Assembly (NCBI GenBank): GCA_030867185.1
Contig: CM061497.1
Span: 35,825,517-35,889,516 of the forward strand
Source of the DNA: Tagetes erecta
Lineage: Eukaryota > Streptophyta > Magnoliopsida > Asterales > Asteraceae
DNA: 64,000 bases
Direction: 5' to 3'
A program made the translations under genes and the position numbers. This document shows, piece by piece, positions 51,916 to 59,442 of the stretch (position 1 is its first letter; each line of letters begins with the position of its first letter). The notes under the pieces are model-generated. The model worked only from the letters and a program-made list of their open reading frames with translations, had not been told where the DNA came from and searched no databases.

Positions 51916-52265
51916 CAAAAATTTTCCATTAATATCTTTCAAGAATTTACAATAAAGTGGCAGGTAAACGGGCAACAAGTTGTGCCGCCACCCCCTTTTG
52001 AATAGCAAAACCTAACCTACTGAAGACGTAACATTGGCCCTTAGGTGTCGAAACATGGCTATGAATGACCCGTTGAACCCTAGACAAGAAGTTCACTGCT
52101 TCAGTGGCTAGGAAGCCAAATGTGTCAAATGCTAACGGAATAAAAACATGTTGATTGGCCAGGCAAGCTTTCTCGTGTTTGGCAACCTTGCATGATTCCG
52201 CCTTTGACGCTGCCTGTCGTGCAACAAATCCGTTGTCCTTGAGCGCCACCAAGGGGGACACTCCC
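51882..52265 (-). pseudogene. Retroposed 3' fragment with poly-A, ORF relic
   Basis: A run of 31 T (51882-51912) is a poly-A tail on the minus strand. Upstream of it a 104-codon frame (51947-52261) includes HVFIPLAFDTFGFLATEAV, RVQRVIHSHV and FAIQKGVAAQLVARLP, then stops. Proteins with this ending are, from memory, often annotated as reverse-transcriptase-related in plants. I cannot confirm the family. The poly-A tail, the 5' truncation and a second partial copy at about 61803-61860 support retroposition by a LINE-type machinery. No target duplication was seen. Confidence 0.55.
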
Positions 52266-53241
52266 GTTAGCCATGTGAAATTTGTCTACTTTTGCTACTT
52301 TAAACACTAAATTTGTCTACTCTTGCATTCATACACCTAACTATCTATCCAAACTTTTATTTAACGGTCTGTTGGATTTTTAACGGGCTGTTACACTACA
52401 CGCATAATTACATAATAGTTACGTTTTACACATGAGAACATTTTAGTAATTTTATTCTTAAAGGACCAATTTTATAACATTATTATTATATTTAATCAAA
52501 CAAACAATCACCACAACCATTACACCTACCATATCCAACTCCATCAACCACCATCCCCTCAATCACACCACCATGCACAACCAACCACCTCTTTGCAAAT
52601 CGTGAAACACCACCGTTTTAACTTTGAACTGATTAGGTATAGAAGATATGGATCTTTTTGGTGAGATTGGACGGATGTTAATTTCAAATCGTACGGATGA
52701 AGATGATGATGGTTTGTAAACGTTTGCTGGAGATAATGAAGGTGAAACAGAACCACATCTGCTTTGGAGTATGAAGTGGTTGTGGTGGAGAAAGTGGAAG
52801 TGATGAAGCCGAAGGATGTAGTCGGTGGTGAATTGTGGAACCTGCAAATCAATAGATCAACACATGCAAATGATGAAGTGGAGATAATGAAAATGATGAA
52901 GTGGTTGCAGCGGCAGCCATGATGACGAAGATACTTACGACTTGTGTTGATATAATAAGAGACATATTATATGGGCAATACAACTCATATTAACAAATAA
53001 TATGAGTCGTATTTCTGTGTGGCATGAATCTTTTCAGATGTTATCGAGTGCTAACCATAAACCTTAAATATGACTCGTATCAATTTTAATACGAATCATA
53101 TCACCATTATATACAACTCATTAAAATTGATATAAGTCATATAACTGACTGTCTGATTATTAAAAATCTGACACTTAATACGGTTAATATGAGTTAATAC
53201 GAGTCGTATTAAAAGTAAAGATTTATTAAAAAAATCACTAA
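52266..53241. other. Gene-free interval with palindromic motifs
   Basis: Short frames near 52559-52852 are unsupported. From 52960 onward short inverted repeats dominate (see separate entry). Confidence 0.45.
52960..53215. repeat. Cluster of AATACGAGTCGTATT-like palindromes
   Basis: The words AATATGAGTCGTATT, ATATGACTCGTATCAATTTTAATACG and GAGTTAATACGAGTCGTATT occur within 250 bases. 53068-53093 pairs with 53108-53133 as an imperfect hairpin (AATTTTAAT core). Confidence 0.55.
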
Positions 53242-53291
53242 TTAAAAAAGGGTGGTCCTATTCACACACTTTCCTTTTTTATTTTCGCACC

Positions 53292-53472
53292 CCCAGGCGC
53301 CGCACATAGCCCTATCCGCGGCGCCTGGGTCACATCACATCGAAACAAATCATCAGACCTTGACAACTGACCATCCAACAGACCCCAGGCGCCGCACATA
53401 GCCCTATCCGCGGCGCCTGGGTACCCCAGACACACTTATGCGCCGCACATAGCCCTATGTGCGGCGCCTGGG
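53292..53472. repeat. Three GC-rich stem-loops, left end of TIR element
   Basis: Hairpins at 53292-53329, 53384-53421 and 53440-53472 have arms CCCAGGCGCCGC/GCGGCGCCTGGG and the loop ACATAGCCCTATCC or a close variant. The third has a shortened left arm. The 12-bp arms are perfect in the first two. They stand out sharply from the AT-rich surroundings. Confidence 0.85.
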
Positions 53473-53694
53473 TTCATTTTAGGACAAAATTTTCAAGATT
53501 TTCAATCCATGTTGCCGCACATAACCCTATATTTTACACCCAACCATTTTAACATAACAAATTAAACAAATTAATAACACACAAAAACATTTAAAACTTT
53601 AACAAACATTTATAACACACAAAATTAATCATTCATAAAAGAAATTAAAAATTACATAAACTTAAAAAAAATAACAAAAAAACATAAAAGATAA

Positions 53695-54081
53695 CTACTC
53701 GTCCCCTTCTTCCGACGATGATGAAAACGCCACATTCGGAATCCCAAAATGGTCGCGTATGGCATCGAACAATCGAACTGCCCGTCGTCCATGTCGATCT
53801 ATCCGGCGTCCTTGTCGCGCAATATCACGTTGCATCGCTTGGAGGCGTTGATCAAAGTGGTCTGCTAAAACACGTGTTCCCTCTGGCAGGTTGTCGTATA
53901 CGTGCTGAGGGAACTGCGGCGGATCATGATGCGGACGCTCGGGTGACGGCTCACGTTCTTGTTCGGGCTCATGAGGCGGTGACACATTCGGATCAGGCGC
54001 CGGACTCAAAATATTCCGCCAAACAAGTAGCAAGCGCACAGGGCCGGCGAAGAAAGACACAATACATAAAGAAAAGGTCAC
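53695..54081 (-). pseudogene. C-terminal part of the Athila ORF1-like frame
   Basis: This frame overlaps 53993-54763 in another register. It encodes a Pro/Glu-rich linker (SPPHEPEQEREPSPERP) and a charged tail ending SSSSEEGDE, stop at 53695. Its start around RRPCALATCLAEYF of the other frame, read one register over, suggests a single-base frameshift broke one longer protein in two. An intron is the alternative. Confidence 0.5.
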
Positions 54082-54763
54082 TCATGTTGACCTTATCTTT
54101 CCCACACCTCCTGGCAGAAATGGAAGACGCAATGATACGCCCCAAATACCGGTGTAGAGGGTCAATGATGGAAGCCGCCTTCGCATTACACACTCCGAAG
54201 TGCGTAGAGGCAATAACCTCCCAGAAACTGACGAGGGTCTCACGAGGCAAAGTCCTGATCCCTTCAGTGTATAATGGGGTGTCTAGCTCCTCCTCCATGT
54301 ACAACCCCGAACGACAAGCAAACTCTCTCAGTGTCATCGAACGATAAACCCCGCATAATCGAAAAGTTATCTCGCGGAAAGGTTGAGCGGGGTCCTCGAC
54401 ATAATCGCGCGGTGGGCGGTTGAAAACAAATGATGACAAAAACTCCACAGTGAGCTCACGGTATGATGGCCTGGTTGCTATATCAAACAACCGAAACCAC
54501 GGAGTGTTGAAACCAATAATCTCCTGACATCGATCTCCCTCATGAAGCTCATTTAAAAGATCCCAATCTATATGGATGTGTCCGCCCACATCCATCGTTC
54601 TCAGTTTTTTGCACTTTTCTTGCGCCGTTGGGTTATCAGGAAACTCAAAATAAGGATGCCCTGGACGAGTATCAAAATTTTCCAGAATCGAAAAATCCAT
54701 ATCATCAGTGTTGTAACCAGATAGCCTTTTCTTTAGATCTTTTGGTAGTAATGACATAACCAT
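53993..54763 (-). CDS. Athila ORF1-like retrotransposon-derived protein
   Basis: 256 codons from ATG 54763. Blocks such as GFNTPWFRLFDIATRPSY, YRELTVEFLSSF, LREFACRSGLY and RYLGRIIASSISAR with MSDLFFMYC resemble the ORF1/gag-like protein of Athila-type Gypsy elements (recognised from memory of that family). It lacks protease, RT or integrase. The stop after CLAEYFESGA looks premature because the neighbouring register continues (53695-54081). Carried inside a TIR element, it looks like captured retroelement sequence. It overlaps the end of the FAR1-like frame by about 59 bases. Confidence 0.6.
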   Translation of the reverse strand: MVMSLLPKDLKKRLSGYNTDDMDFSILENFDTRPGHPYFEFPDNPTAQEKCKKLRTMDVGGHIHIDWDLLNELHEGDRCQEIIGFNTPWFRLFDIATRPSYRELTVEFLSSFVFNRPPRDYVEDPAQPFREITFRLCGVYRSMTLREFACRSGLYMEEELDTPLYTEGIRTLPRETLVSFWEVIASTHFGVCNAKAASIIDPLHRYLGRIIASSISARRCGKDKVNMSDLFFMYCVFLRRPCALATCLAEYFESGA

Positions 54764-55382
54764 GTTCGATTCCTCTATTTTGGACCCAATTGACTAATTC
54801 CTGACGTGACTGAAAAACCAGGTCAGTTTCAAAAGAAACTATAATCGGGTAAGAGTCTTCAGGATCAATTTCGTCAGCATCGTCTTCGTCTTTTTGGTCA
54901 GCATTGTCACCACCATAGTTATTCTGTTGCTGACCCGCATTGTCACCACCATAGTTATTCTGTTGCTGACCAGCATTGTAACCGTACGGGTATTCGAATG
55001 GAATATTCAAGTCAAACTGACCCGCATTGTCACCACCATAGTTATTCTGTTGCTGATCACCACAGTCACCGAAAACATAATCGTAACTGTTATCCACTGG
55101 ATTATTTAAGTCGAACTTTCCAGCATTGACACCATAATTATTTTGTTGAACGAATTGCTCGCCACCGTCACCGTAAACATAACCGTAACTGTCATTCGGT
55201 GGAATATTTAAGTCAAATTGTACCGAATTATCAGGAAATTGAAAACCCGATACAACCTCGTCCTCCTGCTGACTTTGGTTGGAGGCAGCTTGATTCCAAG
55301 TGTTAGAGACTACAGTCTCGTATGAATCAGGAACACTAGTGTTAGAGTATTCACCGAATATATAACTATTAATCCACGACAT
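54705..55382 (-). CDS. FAR1/MULE-like N-terminal protein with Gln/Asn/Gly repeats
   Basis: 225 codons from ATG 55382. Residues about 85-160 hold imperfect repeats of QQQNNYGGDNAG and FDLNIP/FDLNNP. An Asp/Glu-rich linker follows, then SFETDLVFQSRQELVNWVQ and EHGYVITTKRSKEK. That last part matches the N-terminal FAR1-like motif (F-S-R-x-E-L-x-x-W-V...G-Y-x-I) of plant MULE-type proteins. It stops right after, so the zinc-binding and transposase parts are missing. Its codon pattern is intact, so it could be expressed as a short DNA-binding-like protein, but a truncated relic is as likely. Confidence 0.55.
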   Translation of the reverse strand: MSWINSYIFGEYSNTSVPDSYETVVSNTWNQAASNQSQQEDEVVSGFQFPDNSVQFDLNIPPNDSYGYVYGDGGEQFVQQNNYGVNAGKFDLNNPVDNSYDYVFGDCGDQQQNNYGGDNAGQFDLNIPFEYPYGYNAGQQQNNYGGDNAGQQQNNYGGDNADQKDEDDADEIDPEDSYPIIVSFETDLVFQSRQELVNWVQNRGIEHGYVITTKRSKEKAIWLQH

Positions 55383-55525
55383 TATAATGTTATATCGTGA
55401 TGATAATGAAAGTTGAGAAAAAAAAAAACGTGTATATTTTGGTAAAGATTGTTGAGAAAAAACGTGTATATTATGAATTTAGAGAAAAAAATGTAATGTA
55501 TTAAGTAGTGGTCCAGGAAAGGAGG

Positions 55526-55817
55526 CAGGCGCCGCGCCAAGCCCCATCTGCGGCGCATAGCGACCTCGTTTGACCAAATTCCTCCTCGTTAACGACATTC
55601 TCCCTCGAAAAGAACCCAGGCGCCGCGCCAAGCCCTTTTCGCGGCGCATAACATTGCATCGTTTGACCAGCTTCCTCCTCGTTAACGACATTCCCCTCGG
55701 AAAAGAAAAATCTCGACTGAAAACAACCCAGGCGCCGCGGATAGGGCTATGTGCGGCGCCTGGTACCTGAAAAAGTGACCCAGGCGCTGCACATAGCCCT
55801 ATCCGCGGCGCCTGGGT
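55526..55817. repeat. Four GC-rich stem-loops, right end of TIR element
   Basis: Hairpins at about 55526-55560, 55616-55650, 55728-55763 and 55779-55816 use the same CAGGCGCCGC/GCGGCGCCTGG arms. The inner two share a different loop (GCCAAGCCC...) and the context CCTCGTTTGACC or TCGTTTGACCAG...CCTCCTCGTTAACGACATTC, so they form a direct duplication. The outer two use the ACATAGCCCTAT loop of the left end. Confidence 0.8.
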
Positions 55818-55875
55818 TTAAAAAAAGTGTGTAGATAGATTTGGTAAGTGTGTGAATAGACAATGCCTTAAAAAA

Positions 55876-55979
55876 ACCTTGTAAAGCATACGAAACTCAA
55901 TCATTCAATCCATTTTCAGTTTAAACATTTCCCCCCAGAAACAAGAATTGAAGTCAGCTGCTGATATCATTAACAAGCA
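55876..55979 (+). other. Short gap between TIR element and PPR start codon
   Basis: Only about 104 bases separate the element's flanking repeat from the ATG at 55980. It contains no obvious TATA box. Confidence 0.5.
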
Positions 55980-58637
55980 ATGTTTATCAAACTCCAGCAT
56001 TCAGACACAACAAATTGCATCCCAATTCCAGTTCTTCATCCCTCAGTAACCACCAACATCAATGGCGGAGCTTCAATTCATCTTCCACACCACCGCACCA
56101 AACCAGAGTTCATCAAGAAACACCAAATCCCACCTCAAAAACCATCTCATTTTCACAAAAGATCTGTCTTTATCAAACCAAAAACGAACCCAAATGGTTT
56201 GGTTAAAAACCCAGTGAAAGAAGAGAATGTAGCTGAAAAGGATAGAGGGTTTAAGGGGAGAATGTGGTTAAGGAAGGAGAATATGCACACCAAGTGTTCG
56301 ACGAAAGTTGTGAGTCGGAATGAGGTGGCGAATAATGTGCACACTGGCATGCACACCAAGTGTTCGATGAAAGTTGTGAGTCGGAATGAGGTGGCGAATA
56401 ATGTGCACACTGACATGCACACCAAGTGTTCGATGAAATGGTCGAGGTATGGAGGGTGTATTCCTGCTATATTGGAGGCTTTGGAAATGATTAGTGATTT
56501 GGATGAAGTGTTTAAACAGTGGGAATTTAGTTTAAGTAAGAAAGAAAGGACTATAATCTTGAAAGAGCAAAAAGAATGGCAAAGGGCTTTGGAGATTTTT
56601 GAGTGGTTTAAGAGAAAAGGATGTTATGAATTGAATGTGATTCATTATAATATAATGATTAGGGTTCTTGGGAAAGCGAAAAAATGGGATGAACTTGAGA
56701 TGTTAAAGGATGAAATGGAGAGAAATGGGATCGAATCGATTAATTCGACTTTTGGAACTTTGATTGATGTGTATAGTAAAGGTGGAGTTAGGGAGAAAGC
56801 AATGTATTGGTTGGATGTAATGAACGAGAAAGGGATGGAACTGGACGAGGTGACCATGGGGATTGTTGTTCAAATGTATAAAACCGCAGGACAGTTTGAA
56901 AAGGCTGAAGAGTTTTTTAAAAAATGGTCAGTACATATACATAAAAGTAATGATAGTGCAATGACAAAGTTTGCAGATGAGAGTGTTGATCATGTTGGTT
57001 TAAGCTCGTATGCGTATAATACTTTGATTGATACTTATGGGAAAGCTGGAAGATTGAATGATGCATTGGAGACGTTTGAGCAGATGCTTAAAGAAGGTAT
57101 TGTTCCGAATACAGTGACACTTAATACGATGATTCATATGTTTGGTAATCATGGTCGGTTTGAGGAAGTTGCATCTTTGATGCAGAAAATGGAAGAATTT
57201 AAATGCATACCAGATACGAGAACATATAATATACTTATTTCACTTTATGTTAAGCATGACAATGTTGAATTGGCAAAAGGGTACTTTGAAAAGATGCAAG
57301 AGGCCTCTCTTGAGCCGGATGCTGTGAGTTACCGTACGCTTTTATATGCATTTTCAATAAGACATATGGTCTGTGAAGCAGAAGAGCTTGTAAATGAAAT
57401 GGATATAAGGGATCTTGAGATAGACGAATTCACACAATCTTCACTCACTAGAATGTATATTGAGGCTGATATGCTTGAGAAATCATGGTTATGGTTTAAT
57501 CGGTTTCATATTCAAGGGAAAATGAGACCCGAGTGGTACTCTGCGAGTATTGATGCGTATGGAGAACGTGGGTATATTTTGGAAGCCGAAAAAGTTTTCA
57601 AATGTTGTCAGGAACAAAGAAATCCAACTGTACTCGAGTATAATGTCATGATCAAAGCGTATGGGCTAAACAAGAAATATGATGATGCGTGTCGGTTACT
57701 CGATTCTATGAATGAACATGGAGTGTTCCCAGATAAGTGCAGCTATAATTCACTCACCCAAATGTTAGCAAGCGCTAACGTCCCACAAAAAGCAACTTTT
57801 TATTTGAGAAAAATGCAGGTATCCGGATTGGTAACGGATTGCATACCATACAGTGCTGTCATCTCTAGTTTTGTGAAATTGGGTCAATTGGAAATGGCGG
57901 TTGGTTTGTTTCAAGAAATGATTGAATTTGACATCAAACCTGACGTGGTTGTTTATGGGGTGTTGATCAATGCTTATGCAGATGTTGGAGATGTTGAAGA
58001 AGCTTTGCATTATGTGAATGAAATGAAAGACTCGGGTTTGGGTATGAACATCATTATATGTAATTCGTTGATTAAACTCTACACGAAAGTTGGGCGTTTA
58101 AAAGATGCAGAAGAAGCATACTACATGCTTCAAAAACTAGATGCGGGTACAAATGTGTATTCTTCTAACTGCATGATTGATTTATACACCGAACGATCCA
58201 TGGTAAAACCAGCAGAAGAAATTTTTGAAAAACTGGGAAGAAACGGGGTTGCAAACGAGTTTTCTTACGCTATGATGTTGTGTATGTACAAGAAAAACGG
58301 GAGTTTCGATGAGGCTTTTGAGATGGCAAAACAGATGAGGGAGTTGGGGCTGTTGACTGATTTGTTAAGTTATAATCATGTTCTGGGGTTGTATGCATCC
58401 GATGGTAGATTTAAAGAGGCGGTTACGATATTTAAGGAGATGGTTGAATCGGGTGTTTGTCCAAACGATTCGACTTTAAAATCGCTTGGAGTCGTTCTCA
58501 TGAAACGCGGCGTTGCAAAGAAAGCAGTGAATAATCTTGAAACAATGTGGAGAAATGATTGTGAAAGTGGTTTGAAAGCATGGTTAGAGACTCTCAATTC
58601 GGTTGTTGGTATGGTTTATTGTGATATTAATGATTAG
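55980..58637 (+). CDS. P-class pentatricopeptide repeat protein (At3g23020-like)
   Basis: Single exon, 885 codons. After a basic, Ser/Pro-rich N-terminus and a 22-residue tandem repeat (102-153), the conserved leader SRYGGCIPAILEAL, LSKKERTIILKEQ and ALEIFEWFKRKGCYELNVIHYN is followed by 35-residue PPR motifs from about 219 to 860 (for example YNTLIDTYGKAGRLNDALET). There is no E or DYW domain, so this is P-class, which binds organellar RNA for stability, splicing or translation. The leader and layout resemble Arabidopsis At3g23020 and its relatives (from memory). No partner RNA can be assigned. Targeting is probably plastid or mitochondrial, not decided here. Intronless genes are usual for PPRs. 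The promoter region is squeezed by the transposon just upstream. Confidence 0.88.
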   Translation: MFIKLQHSDTTNCIPIPVLHPSVTTNINGGASIHLPHHRTKPEFIKKHQIPPQKPSHFHKRSVFIKPKTNPNGLVKNPVKEENVAEKDRGFKGRMWLRKENMHTKCSTKVVSRNEVANNVHTGMHTKCSMKVVSRNEVANNVHTDMHTKCSMKWSRYGGCIPAILEALEMISDLDEVFKQWEFSLSKKERTIILKEQKEWQRALEIFEWFKRKGCYELNVIHYNIMIRVLGKAKKWDELEMLKDEMERNGIESINSTFGTLIDVYSKGGVREKAMYWLDVMNEKGMELDEVTMGIVVQMYKTAGQFEKAEEFFKKWSVHIHKSNDSAMTKFADESVDHVGLSSYAYNTLIDTYGKAGRLNDALETFEQMLKEGIVPNTVTLNTMIHMFGNHGRFEEVASLMQKMEEFKCIPDTRTYNILISLYVKHDNVELAKGYFEKMQEASLEPDAVSYRTLLYAFSIRHMVCEAEELVNEMDIRDLEIDEFTQSSLTRMYIEADMLEKSWLWFNRFHIQGKMRPEWYSASIDAYGERGYILEAEKVFKCCQEQRNPTVLEYNVMIKAYGLNKKYDDACRLLDSMNEHGVFPDKCSYNSLTQMLASANVPQKATFYLRKMQVSGLVTDCIPYSAVISSFVKLGQLEMAVGLFQEMIEFDIKPDVVVYGVLINAYADVGDVEEALHYVNEMKDSGLGMNIIICNSLIKLYTKVGRLKDAEEAYYMLQKLDAGTNVYSSNCMIDLYTERSMVKPAEEIFEKLGRNGVANEFSYAMMLCMYKKNGSFDEAFEMAKQMRELGLLTDLLSYNHVLGLYASDGRFKEAVTIFKEMVESGVCPNDSTLKSLGVVLMKRGVAKKAVNNLETMWRNDCESGLKAWLETLNSVVGMVYCDIND
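56283..56438 (+). repeat. 66-bp in-frame tandem repeat in the PPR N-terminus
   Basis: Two full 66-bp units (56283-56348 and 56349-56414) and a 24-base partial third encode MHTKCSxKVVSRNEVANNVHT. The units differ at only a few bases, so the duplication is recent. It keeps the frame and lies before the first PPR motif. Confidence 0.9.
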
Positions 58638-59442
58638 TGATGATTTACTTGTATATGTAGTTCATAATTTATAATCTTGGATTATGTTGTATGTTCATTG
58701 ATTTGTATTATTACAGTTGTTTATAGCTCTAACTACACATATTTTAGTTGAATAATTGTTGGCAATAGGTGATTTGTACATCACATCTTTAGTCATTCGT
58801 CATCAAATTTGATGTTTATTACCATTTTACCGATAGTTGGTGAAAGAGTTTAATAGTAGAAAGATAATTTAAAACACTAATTTGATGTTTGTGGCTAAAA
58901 GAACAAGTGTAAATACTTACTAGTGTTAGATGCTGGGTTTTGATCTCGGTCACAGCTTTTAAAATATCTTACGGATTTTAATCATTAACCTCTTATGGGT
59001 GTTAGATAGACTAGTCATTTTATCACCAGAATGTTTCTTTAAAAACTTGAAAAAACTATATGGGTGTTGCTAAATTCAAATTCAGGTTAGGTAGAGCTGT
59101 CAACTTGTTAGGTCTAGATGAGTCAAGCATCTCGGTTCATTTCTGAGCTTGGAATCTAGCTCTAACCCAAAAAAGATAAAGGACGCGGGGGATTAAGCCC
59201 CGAGCGCACTTCGACGCTCAAATCAATAATTTGTATCAAGATATATGTTAAGAGTAAATTATAGTTTTTGTCCGGTGTTATGGGATTAGCATATTACGTC
59301 CTTAACGCTCCATGTTTTAACAAACGTAAATCGTCTTTAATCTACCTTTCGTCAATGATTTCGTTAGTTTACCGCAAGTGCCTCACATGAGGGTGGATTT
59401 AATATACGCAGATCATCGGAAGTGATCTGATGATCAACTGTA
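58638..59442. other. Intergenic region between two PPR genes
   Basis: 3' UTR of the first PPR gene and promoter of the next. 59170-59215 contains GACGCGGGGGATTAAGCCCCG, a small GC-rich inverted word. No gene or transposon was recognised. Confidence 0.45.

Larger units (their letters stand above)
53242..55875 (-). mobile_element. 2.6-kb TIR element with GC-rich stem-loops and transposon ORFs
   Basis: The element at 53250-55867 is bounded by inverted ends sharing CTATTCACACACTTnCC: left GGGTGGTCCTATTC, right (complement) GGCATTGTCTATTC. Direct repeats TTAAAAAA flank it (53242-53249 and 55868-55875). Between each end and the coding part lie GC-rich stem-loops of the type CCCAGGCGCCGC-loop-GCGGCGCCTGGG. 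Inside, minus-strand frames encode a FAR1/MULE-like N-terminal protein (54705-55382) and an Athila ORF1-like protein (53993-54763 with a frameshifted tail 53695-54081). No full transposase is present. A MULE- or hAT-like cut-and-paste element carrying captured sequence fits best, but the A-rich target repeat is weak evidence. Confidence 0.65.
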
